Made by a program: the position numbers and the translations under genes. The notes beneath the pieces were generated by a model. The model had not been told where the DNA came from and made no database searches. It was given only the letters and a program-made list of their open reading frames with translations. From assembly GCF_014529535.1 (NCBI RefSeq), contig NW_023503376.1, positions 4,121,608-4,185,607 of the forward strand: a DNA stretch of 64,000 nt. The letters run 5' to 3'. Positions 10,517-20,871 of the stretch are shown in pieces. The stretch is from Bradysia coprophila. Taxonomy: Eukaryota; Arthropoda; Insecta; Diptera; Sciaridae. Every line of letters starts with the position of its first letter. Position 1 is the stretch's first letter.

Positions 10517-12059
10517 GGGAGTTGCGGGAAATGTTAAGACTCAACTAAAAACAAGAATGATATATTCGTGCGAACCCAAATAGGATAAAATTTACCTGAT
10601 TCCTATTATGTACTTTTACAACGTCCACTTCAAATTTCGTGATGTTTTGCTAATTTTAATCAAATACTTGGAAGAATACTCTAAATTCTTTCTCCTGTTT
10701 ACCATGACGATGACCCATGATCCGTTATGAGCAAACATGAATTTTGAAAAAATTCGATTTGAATCTGACTTTTAGACATTACGAGAAGTGATTCAATTAA
10801 AAAATGCATTTCGTAAATAATTTTCAAAAAGTAATCTGTTTCTTTCGAACGTTGCAAGAATAAATTCAAAACCAATAAATAAAAATTCCATTTAATTACT
10901 TATCTGCGCAATCATTGTTCGTTCGTCAAAAAATAATTTCAAATTCGAATAGTCTATCCTTTCAAACAAAAGTGTTGTATTTTTGTAAGATTTGTACACG
11001 AATCCTCCAAACGCTCTCACAAACACATTCACTTCACATGTGTTTCGCATGTGTTTCACATGTATTCCGCATTTGTTTCACATTCGGCATTCAAATGTGA
11101 ATTAAATGTACATCACATTTCGTTTAATCGTCACATTTGCACAATTAGCGATGAATTTCATCAAACTTTTGTCACATCCTAATACCTTGGACCCAAATGC
11201 ACCGATATGTGCAATAAAATTGAATACATTGTGTTATTATAAGGCCAAATGTGTGGATCACATATGGGCAAATGTGTCATATCAGGCAAATTTGGCCATT
11301 TTGCATGCTCACATTCACCTAAATTAAAAATTATTTTTGTCGAAACTCAATTGCAACCTGATTCTATGTTCCTTAAACTATTTAGATGTGGCGTAGATGT
11401 GTCAAAATATTGCGTAGATTTGCTGTACGTGCTAATCAAACATTTTTTGTCGTCACATTTGATTCACAGGAGATGTACATTTGATGTACATTTGATGTAC
11501 ATTTGATGTACATGTGATGTACATGTGATTTACATTGTATGCCATATTTATTAAACGAACATGTTTTGAGTGCGTTCAAAGAGGAGAGTGTTTAGTGACA
11601 AGTCGATATGAACGTCTACACTGATGTAATTGGCACAGAATTTTTGAACACTTTTATAAAAAGCTTTCTTTCTGCATTTTTAGTGAAATTTGAAATTTTA
11701 TTGATCGTTTACCAACGGCGACTTATTCGTTCGAATAAAATGATTTTTTTAAGCAGCAATTATGAAAACTAAATTTTTATTCTTATTTTGTTTGTATGTC
11801 GAAAAACAAGATTCATTGTGACTATAGTTTATGTTCACTCATATTTTCATGGTTCCTGAGATCAGATTTTTGAAGAATAAAAAATCAATCAACGAGGAAT
11901 TTTTTCAATGTTCTATTGTTGTTAATGCTAGATTTGTTGAATAAATGTTCTGGGTAAAATATTAAAGTAAACAAAATAAAAGTTAATTTGATCGAATTTG
12001 TTGCAAGCTACGAATACATTCTTGCCTTTAGATAGTAGTTAACATTTCCCGCAACTCCC
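10517..12059. mobile_element. 1.5-kb segment bounded by 21-bp inverted repeats
   Basis: GGGAGTTGCGGGAAATGTTA at 10517 recurs as its reverse complement ending at 12059. The interior is AT-rich without a long frame and includes clustered CACATTTG / CACATGTG motifs (about 11000-11330). It also holds an 11-bp tandem repeat GATGTACATTT, five to six units at about 11470-11540. Just outside, a segment of about 45 bp (ACATTTAACGTTTTTCAT..) is directly repeated at 10447 and 12412. Probably a non-autonomous element or part of a composite; superfamily unknown. Confidence 0.45.
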
Positions 12060-12111
12060 TGTAAGACCTTGAGTAAAAAAAACATCTTTCTTTGGTAGTA
12101 GACGCATTAAA

Positions 12112-12386
12112 TTTGTTAGTCAACTATCAAATTTGATAGTCAACTATCAGATTTGTTAGTCAACTATCAAATTATTAGTCAACTATCAAGTTGTTAGTCA
12201 ACTATCAAATTTGATAGTTGACTAACAACTTGATAGTCAACTATCAAATTTGATAGTCAAGTTGATAGTTGACTATCAAATTTGATAGTTGACTAGCAAC
12301 TTGATAGTTGACTAACAATTTGATAGTTGACTAACAAATCTGATAGTTGACTAGCAACTTGATACTAACTTGATGACTAACTATCG
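12112..12386. repeat. Palindromic mini-satellite (GTTAGTCAACTATCAAATT)n
   Basis: About 20 units of a 12-16 bp motif TTGATAGTTGACTA, in one orientation in the left half and the opposite in the right half. The whole array is therefore one large hairpin with internal palindromes. No coding potential. Confidence 0.85.
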
Positions 12387-12663
12387 TGCCCTCAACGATT
12401 TTTTGATACCCACATTTAACGTTTTTCATACCATTTCATACATTTCAATCACAGTGAACCTTTTTGTTACCCACATATTTCGGTATTTTATGGTGTAAGA
12501 CCCTGACTTTCAGTCAAGGGAATTAATTCCCCAATCTTAGGGGCCTTTTTTGCAAGCAATTTTAATGGGAAATAGTAAAGAAAGAAGTTTAAATGGAATG
12601 GTTAAAAAGGTGCAGCGTTCCAATGTATCTAGTTTAAAGATATTTTTATAGACATTGCGACCA

Positions 12664-12883
12664 CTATTCGCAATGAAAGTAGATAAGTAGATATGGCCAG
12701 TCCATACAAGTCGGAGCACATACGGATTTGCATAGCGCCACCTCAAACGAACTCATTTCTAGTGGAAATTTGCACTAGAAATGAGTTCGTTTGAGGTGGT
12801 GCCATGCAAATCTGTATGTGCTCCGGCTAGAACAAATTTGAACGTTTGGCCATAGCTATCTATTTACTTTCATTGACTATTCG
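12664..12883. mobile_element. Fold-back (MITE-like) palindrome
   Basis: Arms beginning ATTCGCAATGAAAGTAGATA and ending in the inverse at 12883. The inner 55-60 bp of each arm (CGGAGCACATACGGATTTGC..) are nearly perfect. Centre at about 12770. Non-coding. Confidence 0.75.
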
Positions 12884-13511
12884 TACGTATCCCTCCTTAT
12901 GTTTAATTGTGTCATTAGAATGATCTGCAGGTGTACAAAATGCTATGTAAGAAAATATTATGAAAGACGAGGATGCTTTACTCTCGGTGTGCAAATAGTC
13001 TCTTTATAATACTTCGGCACGGTACAAAAGCGACATTTCTTTTTGTAAAAGGCATCAACAGTTATATCAAGAATTTTGGACTGATTATGACATAAGGGAT
13101 CCTCATTTATTTTTACATTTGCACAACGATTAATTCATTTATCTGATTTCGCGTGCGAATAGTCCTAAATAGACTAATCGCACGTTCGTGCGATTAGTTA
13201 CTTCGTATGAAAAATTACCATATTTTCGAAATATTAAGTGCGAGTCAACAGAGAAAGTACTGGAAGCGTTTCATATCAATGCTAAATGATCGTTTGTCGC
13301 TTTTCAATGAAAAACTATTTCATTTTATAAACCATTGAAAAACAGTTATTTATGCAACAAGTTATGCAATGGGGTTGTTTATGCTACTAGATGTGAAGTT
13401 ATCAATGGAGTGAGACGAGTTTGAAGTTTGTTAACCACAACATGTATATTTTGCACCCAATTTCAGAACGTTTTGCATACTTCGTTTTATGTGAGTTACA
13501 AACATTTTTTA
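12884..13511. other. Intergenic, no gene seen
   Basis: AT-rich sequence with a small palindrome GTGCGAATAGTC..GACTAATCGCAC near 13153-13190. No credible coding region. Confidence 0.4.
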
Positions 13512-14666
13512 GACCCGTACGAAGTACTGGGGTCTTATAGGTTTACGCATACGTTTGTAACACGTCGAATTGGACTCCCTGAGTAAGGGGAAACCTATTG
13601 TGGTTGTCTAGAGATGCCAAATCCGCGAAAAAAAAATGTCCGTCTGTCTGTCCGTCTGTCCGTCTGTCTGTCCGTCTGTCTGTCTGCACGATAACTTGAG
13701 TAAAACGCATCCGATTTTGAAAATTCTTTTTTTTCCCGTTTGGTAATGTCAAAAGACAGGCTAAGTTCGAAGATGAGTGATTTTGGATCGACCCCTCCCG
13801 AGCTGTGGCCCAATAAGTGCTTTACGGTTTTTCGAAGATATCTCCGGACATTTAAACTTGTAAGTGATACGTCAAATAAAAGGTATTTACAATACCGATC
13901 GACAAAAAAAAAGTTTATGGCAATCGGATGACCGACTCGTGAGTTAGACCCCTTGGTGTGGAACAGGCACAGGGCGGCAAGCAGTTTTTGCTTGTAGGTC
14001 GGCCACATTTGAACATATTTCGTCTGTTTTAGCTTTATTTTAGCAATCAGGGAAAATTTTTTTTATGAAATTATGTTCTCCGGAGCGTGAGCTAGGTCTC
14101 TTGGAGTGAGCTCTTATCTGGCTACTCGGAAGTACAGTGAACGTGGTGTATTTTGACAATATCTCGAGTAAATTTTGACCGAATTTCATGAATTTTTTTT
14201 TGTTTGAAAGGTATTAACGAATGTAAAGCGTCGGTACTATTTCCGGTCTCCTAACAAAATGGCTGCCGGCGGCCATATTGGATTTTAGTAAAATTGAAAT
14301 ATCTTGGGAAAAATGGTACTTAGAGAGTTTCTGTTAACATGGAAATAATTTGTTATGTGTGTGGGGTGTTTCAGGGATTCCATATATGGACATCTATATA
14401 TACCTATATACAGCTATATTGAGCTATATACAGGCATATAGAGCTATATAATAGCATATATTCCTTTGTGAAATGTTTATTTATAGTGAAATATAGGTAA
14501 ATAAAGCGGTATATAGCTGTTTAAATAGGAATTTATGAAATTTGTCTTCGTACGGGGCTGTCTATATTGCCTCCGGCAATTTATTTGTATATGATAACAA
14601 GGCAAAGAGTGGATAATGTAAGTGATTTTAAAGGCTTTTGACACGAATAGGTGTTTCGTACGGGTC
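13512..14666 (+). mobile_element. CGTACG-ended repeat element, copy 1
   Basis: Begins GACCCGTACGAAGTACTGGG and ends TTTCGTACGGGTC, 12-bp inverted ends, followed in every copy by GGCGTTAGCTATG and a T-run. Internally it has a CCGTCTGT microsatellite (about 13637-13684), CTATATACAGCTATAT iterations near 14390-14460, and no open frame worth calling. Two relatives in the window (41172-42414 and, inverted, 52259-53462) align over the full length. This copy lacks a segment of about 57 bp near its 3' end that both others have. Superfamily not determined. Confidence 0.75.
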
Positions 14667-14680
14667 GGCGTTAGCTATGT

Positions 14681-14960
14681 TTTTTTTTATCGATGGAGAA
14701 CCTAATTATAAGACACTTTGTCTCGTATCATATTCCAAAAAAAGTTAAAACTTTTTTTATAAATCATTTTGAAAGTCACTGAAAACACGAAAATTCGAAT
14801 CGAAATACAAAAATTTTTGATGACATACTGTATTTCTATTCGAATTTTCGTGTTTTTAGTGACTTTCAAAATGATTTATAAAAAAAGTTTTAACTTTTTT
14901 CGGCATATGATACGAGACAAAGTGTCTTATAATTAGGTTCTCCATTGATTAAAAAAAAAA
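14681..14960. mobile_element. 280-bp fold-back element
   Basis: Arms of about 125 bp are near-perfect inverted copies (ATGGAGAACCTAATTATAAG at the left, its inverse at the right), with poly-T and poly-A outer ends and centre near 14820. It directly abuts the T-run of the preceding CGTACG element. Confidence 0.8.
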
Positions 14961-15329
14961 TTGTTTGTAACTCAATTTTCTTGCAAAGTTCAATTTTTCA
15001 TGAATTATTGTCAAGAGCACTACTTTGATTCAACACTTCTTTACTTTATAGTAATTTATAGTGACAAAAAGTTGTATGAAAATCCTCTTTGACACTAAGT
15101 TCGTCAATATACCTTAGATATATTTTGTATGCAAAAGTGATCATTTTGCGACGAATTTGCATATCAGTAAATTCTGCAATTCGGTGATCAATGTTTTTTG
15201 GGCACTAGATGTATGGATTGTCACACATGTGACCATACACATCGAGTCCCAAAATAATCATTCATCACCAAGTTGCATCAAAACGTGTTTCACATTTCTT
15301 CACTGAATTGAGAAAAATCTCTATTCCAG
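14961..15329. other. Upstream of the cathepsin exons; no signal-peptide exon found
   Basis: AT-rich. I looked specifically for a plus-strand exon encoding a signal peptide and the start of the I29 prodomain and saw none. A small inverted repeat around ATGTATGGATTGTCACACATG lies near 15210. Confidence 0.4.
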
Positions 15330-16632
15330 CAACAACATTCCAAAGTGTATAAGAGCCAACAAGAGGAGCGTTATCGAAACAAAATTTTTCTTAAAAACAA
15401 ACTCGAGACCATTCAGCACAACAGCTTGTACGAGCTTGGACAGGTGTTTTTCAAATTGGGCTTAAACGAATATTCTGATTTAGACCATAGTGAATTCGTT
15501 GCAAGAATGAACGGTGGATTTAATAGCAGCATAATGTGAGTTACAGTGAACGACATCTCAAATGTCTCACTGTCAAATTTTTCTGAGAATTTTATTGTGT
15601 CATTGCAAATTCACAATGACATTCTCTGAAAAAAATGACAGTGAGACATTTGAGATGTCGTTCACTGTAGATTTTCTTAGCCGTTAAAACAGAATTCAAA
15701 TTGTTTATCCAAAAATTCTAGTAATTTCAGCCAATTTCAATCAGAAGCTGTAACTTACATAGTGCCTAACTCTAATGTTCTTGTACCATCGTCAGTTGAT
15801 TGGACAACAAGTGGAGCGGTCACACCAGTAAAGAATCAGAGTTCGTTTTAGCGTAATTTTGATAAGTTTATAATCGATTCGATGAAAAATTTAAATTTAG
15901 GTCCGGGTTCACAACAATGTAACTCATGCTGGGCTTTCGCCGCTACTGGAGCTTTAGAAGGACAACATTTCCGAAAAACTCAGAGCCTTATATCGTTGTC
16001 TGAACAAAATTTGATTGATTGTAGTCTAGAATTCGGAAACCATGGCTGTCGTGGTGGAGGGGTGAGTAACGCCTATCAATACATCATCGCAAATGGTGGC
16101 ATCGAAACTGAACAGTCGTACCCGTATGAAGCTCGAGATGCAGAATGCCGTTATAGAGTTGATCATAATTCCGGAGCGACTGTGAGGGCGTTTGCTGCAG
16201 TTAGACAGGGCGATGAGAATGCGTTAAAAATGGCTGTTGCAACAACCGGGCCAGGTAAAATTTTGAATCATTTGACAAACCAAAAATAATTTGAAAATAG
16301 AATATTGCAGTTGCGATCGCTTTTGATGCATCGCTCAGTTCATTTCATTCTTATAGCAGTGATGTATACTATGATCCCAAATGTAATCCTCAGCACTTAA
16401 CTCATGCGGTTAGATTTATCAATGCTAAAGGAATGTTCCTTTAAAAAAATAAAATAAATTTTATTTAAAGGCTCTCGTAACTGGCTATGGCACTACCCAG
16501 AGTGGTATTGATTATTGGATCGTTAAAAATTCATGGGGTACAAGTTGGGGACAGGGCGGTTACTTTTTCCTTGCAAGAAACAGAAGCAATCACTGTGGTG
16601 TAGCATCGGCTGGAATTTATCCATTAGTTTAA
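15330..16632 (+). CDS. Cathepsin L-like papain-family cysteine protease, 5' end missing
   Basis: Exons 15330-15535, 15731-15840, 15901-16254, 16311-16408 and 16471-16632 keep frame to a TAA. The first encodes the I29 pro-inhibitor region ([31 protein letters not shown]). The mature domain starts about [19 protein letters not shown]. The catalytic Cys is in [10 protein letters not shown], His in LTHAALVTGYG and Asn in [11 protein letters not shown]; the GCRGG motif is present. Such enzymes act in lysosomes or the gut lumen. Oddities: no exon for the signal peptide within 370 bp upstream. KNQ is followed by SPGSQQC instead of the usual GQC, which displaces the oxyanion-hole Gln. The donor at 15841 (GTTCGT) is weak. 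It may be a decaying or diverged paralogue. A MITE sits in the first intron. Confidence 0.8.
15544..15667. mobile_element. CAGTGAACGACATC MITE, copy 1 (uninterrupted)
   Basis: Inverted ends CAGTGAACGACATCTCAAAT with TA on both sides (15542-15543, 15668-15669), typical of mariner/Tc1-type MITEs. 124 bp. It lies within the cathepsin intron 15536-15730. A second copy at 31197-31517 is inverted relative to this one and carries an insertion; this copy serves as the empty site. Confidence 0.85.
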
Positions 16633-16915
16633 TCTTTTGAAATACATTTTTGAATTGTATTTAATCAGTAGTGAGGCTACAAAGTAAAAATCAATTGATC
16701 TTTTGAAAATCATCCAAAGCTTGTAAATTTTAATTGAAATAAATTGTTTTAAATTGAAGTAAATGCAAAACAAGGACCTAATTATTTATTGAGTTTCTCA
16801 TTCCACTACCCAAGAATTATTATCACATACTATGTGACATAGATAAAAATACCTAAAAAGTTCTCTTCCAATTGTGCCAAAGTATAAAATTTCAAACGAA
16901 AAGGAGACATAACAA
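16633..16915. other. Cathepsin 3' flank
   Basis: 3' flank of the cathepsin gene, with AT-rich polyadenylation-like sequence (AAATAAATTG near 16737). No other feature. Confidence 0.4.
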
Positions 16916-18350
16916 AGTTGGAAAACTATCGACCCATAAGTCTCTTATCAACACTCTACAAGTTGTTCATGAAAATAGTTACGAGGAGGAACACCAAGAA
17001 GCTCGACTTCTACCAAACTGTTGAACAAGCTGCATTTAGATCAGGATTCAGCACAAACGACCACTTACATGTGATGAGAACGCTAATTGAGAAATGCAAT
17101 GAATACAAGATTGCTGTGGTCTTGATATTCATAGACTTTGAAAAAGCTTTTGATTCAGTGGAAACATGGTCGATATTGGACTCATTAGACGAGTGCAGAG
17201 TAGACTCAAGATACTCCAACACAATTCGATACGTCTATAAAAACGCTACGTCGTGTATAAAACTTCATAAAAGCACTGAAAAATTCAGTATTCACATCGA
17301 TTCTGGAGAGTGTTTTTAAGAAATTAGACTGGAGTGAAATGGGTATCAACATAAATGGAGAGTACCTGAGTAATCTCCGTTTCGCAGATGACATCTCCCT
17401 GATGGCAGCTGATCTAGATCAGGCGCAAATTATGTTGCAACAGCTGAATGAGGAGTCAAACAAAGTCGGCCTCAAGATGAATTTGTCGAAAACGAAAATC
17501 ATGACAAACATTGACGACGACAGAGACATTAAAATCGGTGATACTGTCATTGAACGAGTCGACAGTTATGTGTACCAAGGTCACAAATTGAAGTTGGGTC
17601 TAGACAACCAAACTGCAGAAATAAAACGTAGAATTGGTCTTGCATGGGCAGCGTTCGGAAAACTCAGGCAAATTTTCAAAAGCAAAATGAACAATAGTCT
17701 GAAACGTAAAGTGTTCGATACGTGTGTCCTTCCTGTGCTCACATATGGAGCGGAAACGTTAACGTTAACAAAAGCTTCCGAAAATAAATTAAGAGTGGCA
17801 CAAAGAGCTATGGAATGGAGTATGCTTGGAATTACGCTCAGAGATAGAATGACAAATCAATGGATTCGACAACAAACAAAAGTCGTTGATGTCATGGAAA
17901 GAATAGCATCTTTAAAGTGGAGCTGGGCGGGACATATTGCAAGAAGGACGGACGAACGTTGGACCAAAAAGATCATGAACTGGAGACCACCTAAAACACG
18001 ACCTAGAGCGCGTGTGGAAATTCACGCTATCCGCGGTATCCTAGATACCGGGAAATCGTTTGGCAAAAATTACGGATACCGGGAAATAAAACCACTGCCG
18101 AACAAACCCACCGGGAAATGTATGTACCGGGAAGTTCCCTTTAGCTTTTTGGCTACCGGGAAATTTTGACTCGGATACCGGGAAGAAAACATCATTTCCA
18201 AACGCGACCTAGAGGTAGACCACCAGAGAGATGGAGTAATGGTATAAAGAGAATTGCAGGCGCAAATTGGCAACAAGTGGCAACTAATCGTTCGGAATGG
18301 AAAAGAATTGGGGAGGCCTACGTCCAGCAGTGGACAGAAACAGGCTGAAA
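16916..18350 (+). pseudogene. Degenerate non-LTR retrotransposon reverse transcriptase (RTE-like)
   Basis: The first segment (16918-17319) reads MENYRPISLLSTLYKLFMKI and contains IFIDFEKAFDSV, the RT motif A. It stops, and RT continues in another frame from 17339: LRFADDISLMA is the catalytic FADD box, then VLTYGAETLTLT. The C-terminal GHIARRTDERW and, beyond an insertion, RPPERWSNGIKRIAGANW and GEAYVQQW are typical of insect RTE-type endonuclease/RT proteins. Missing are the endonuclease domain, the 5' part, and sequence between the two frames (loss between motifs A and C). The ORF is also split by a 196-bp insertion at 18009. A dead, 5'-truncated copy. Confidence 0.88.
18009..18204. mobile_element. 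ACCGGGAA-type short element inserted in the RT ORF
   Basis: 196 bp flanked by a perfect 10-bp target duplication CGACCTAGAG (17999-18008 and 18205-18214). It is rich in ATACCGGGAA motifs. Removing it and one duplicate restores the RT frame as PRGRPPERW. Related sequence occurs around 34700-34805 and 36437-38355; all share an end like CGTGCATGGAAATAAT or a variant. A long duplication with no obvious inverted ends suggests a SINE-like or otherwise unclassified insert. Confidence 0.75.
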
Positions 18351-18830
18351 AAGAAGAGAAGAAGATAAAATTTCAAAAATAATCTTTAACTTTCAACGAA
18401 GTGCAAACAACTTTATATATTCAATCATCAGGTCCTTAACTATTTAAAAATGTGTCGCATGCGGAGTCGTAATGGTTTTGCCGATGGAGCTACTACTCCG
18501 GAAAGTCATGGTACAGGGCTCAGAAAAGTCAATATACAAATGCACGTAACGTCAAAGTCATTGGCCCTGTTTGATTTGTAGGTCCATCATCGAAAAGTGA
18601 ATGGCTGTCAAATAGAATACCACTTCAGTTCAGTACTCTTCGCAAATTTTTTAGGTCAATTTTTTGTTACGGCGAACTATGAGTCACCCTCAGCGATATC
18701 AGTTATTTTTTAGGTAAGATAAAGGACTTCCGTCACATTAACCCTTTAAGGGTTTTTTGAATGATCACAACTTTTGTAAGTATGTCATTTCGACAGCATC
18801 AAAAAATCTTATGAAAATTAAAAAAATCTG
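18351..18830. other. Unassigned intergenic DNA
   Basis: No gene. Contains AGCGATATCAG..GGACTTCCGTCAC near 18690, which resembles a stretch near 47750 and so is probably part of a dispersed repeat. Confidence 0.35.
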
Positions 18831-19510
18831 AAGAAATCAGTCTGAATCCCAAAATCTAGAAACCAATCTTGGAACACCTCGAAAAATCCGATGGAAACTA
18901 ACAAGTGCCAGATTAATCATCTGTCATCCCAAAATTTAGGAACCAACCATGGAAAACCTCACTTATATTGAAAATAACCCAAATCCATCGAAAAATCAGA
19001 CGGAAGTTAGGAAGTGCCAGAGGAATCATCTGCCATCCCAAATAGTAACCAAAATTGGAACACCTTCATTACATCGAAAATAATCCAAATCCTTCAAAAA
19101 ATAGACGAAAGTTAGGAAGTGCCAGAGGAATAATCGGTCATCCCAAAATTTAGGAACCAACCTTGGAACACCTCACTCATGTCGACAATAATCCAAATCC
19201 ATCGAAAAAACAAACGGAAGTTAGGAAGTGCCAGAGGAATCATGTCATCCCAAAATTTAGGAACCAACCTTGGAACACCTCCATCATGTCGAAAATAACC
19301 CAAATCCATCGAAAAATCAGACGGAAGTTAGGAAGTGCCAGAGGAATCATCTGTCATCCCAAATAGTAACCAACCCAAAATTTAAGAACCGACCTTGGAA
19401 CACCTTACTCATGTCGACAATAACCCAAATCCATCGAAAAAAACAAACGGAAGTTAGGAAGTGCCAAAGGAATCATGTCATCCCAAAATTTAGGAAATAA
19501 CCTTGGACTT
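18831..19510. repeat. Tandem repeat, units of about 106-120 bp
   Basis: About six imperfect copies of a unit containing CCCAAAATTTAGGAACCAAC, AATCCAAATCCATCGAAAAA and GGAAGTTAGGAAGTGCCAGA. Neighbouring clean copies near 19143 and 19249 are about 106 bp apart. The open frames on both strands are translations of the repeat. Confidence 0.8.
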
Positions 19511-19814
19511 ATATCAAAAAATCCGATGGAAAGTCAGTTGAAAATATTTAAATTTTTGGGGCACTTGTGGTGTGAATTATGAATGATTTCTCAGACATAT
19601 GTGAAGAGTAACTGAATAATGTAGCATTAAAGTGGAGCTAGCATGTTGGAGATCGAGGTCAGGAGTCAAATTAAAAAGAAATTAAAAAGAACCTAACAAA
19701 CCTTGGGATAACAAGTTGAGAAGTCACGTTTTCTTATGTTGACCTCGACCAAGACTGAAAACTTTGGGGAGGTCACGCAGATACTACAGTTTATGATAAA
19801 TTGGCCGATTTCAT

Positions 19815-20444
19815 CCAAGGCTGTATACTTTGGGGAGGTCACGCAAGGTCACGCAGACCGCCATTTTATTAGATACGCGGGAACACACCACTTCTGATGA
19901 TTTTACATGTAAAAAATTTCACCACATCATCAAGACGACGAGAATCATCAGAGTAGGTGAATTTTTGTATGAAATCGGCCATTTTATCATCAACTGTGGT
20001 GTGTAACCCGCGTATCTGTATCTGCGTGACCTCCCCAAAGTATACAGCTTTGGATTTCATCAAGGTTCTGAAAGAACAGGTTAAGACACATCTGAGTTGA
20101 TCACGAAGGCGGTGACACACAAATTTTGACAAATAGATGCTATTTATTGAACATACTCAATACAGATTGTTTGAAATGTCAACCTGATAAAAACTATTTT
20201 TTTTCTTCAAGTTGACATTTCAAACAATCTGTAATGAGTATGTTCAATAAATAATAGCATCTATTTGTCAAAATTTGTGTGTCAGCCGCCCTCGTGGGTG
20301 TCTTAACCTGTTCTTTCAGAACCTTGGATTTCATACCAAAATTGATGATTCTCGTCACCTTGATGTGTTGAATTTTTTTACATGAAAAATCATCAGAAGT
20401 GGTGTGTTCCCGCGTATCTAATAAAATGGCGTTTACAGCCTTGG
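19815..20444. mobile_element. Large fold-back element of the CCAAGGCTGTATAC family
   Basis: Starts CCAAGGCTGTATACTTTGGG and ends CAGCCTTGG. Inside lies an extended palindrome. AGATACGCGGGAACACACCA near 19870 mirrors the sequence near 20400. An inner palindrome of about 300 bp spans 20040-20335, centred near 20198, with arms containing TCAAGGTTCTGAAAGAACAG. Some arm segments differ by small indels. No coding sequence. A further end fragment of the family lies at 19765-19790. Confidence 0.75.
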
Positions 20445-20456
20445 ACCTCGACCTCA

Positions 20457-20644
20457 CCAAGGCTGTATACTTTGGGGAGGTCACGCAGATGCAGATACGC
20501 GGGTTACACACCACGTTTCATACAAAAAATTCACCACGCCATACAAATTCAATTTTGGTGAATTTGTTTGTATGGAAAAGGTGTGTTCCCGCGTATCTAA
20601 TAAAATGGCGATCTGCGTGACCTCCCCAAAGTATACAGCCTTGG
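20457..20644. mobile_element. Short MITE of the CCAAGGCTGTATAC family
   Basis: 188 bp from CCAAGGCTGTATAC to its inverse GTATACAGCCTTGG, with ATACGCGGG further in. The 6-bp sequence ACCTCA flanks both sides and may be the target duplication. It is probably an internally deleted derivative of the 630-bp element immediately upstream. Confidence 0.8.
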
Positions 20645-20871
20645 ACCTCACACTCGATCCTTTCCATTTATTGCCATCTACTGTGAACTGTAAGAACCAT
20701 AGTCGATGGATGACCGATGGCCGTGTATTCTCCTCTTAATCGGTGTAAGGGTGTGCGTACATTAAACGTCAATAGATAAACTTTTGCGAAACAAACAATA
20801 ATTTTTTTTTGCAAACTGAATATACAATTGCGGTTGAAACAGCATTTTGATCAATTCTTAAGGAATTTATT

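Noticed and set aside
13543-14008. Asp/Arg/Thr-rich frames (RTDRQTDGQTD) in the CGTACG elements
   Set aside because: They arise from the CCGTCTGT microsatellite, recur in all three copies at different lengths, and do not extend into coding-like sequence.
18831-19510. CRISPR-like spacing of repeats
   Set aside because: Units are contiguous and about 106-120 bp, without unique spacers; the genome is eukaryotic. A plain tandem repeat.
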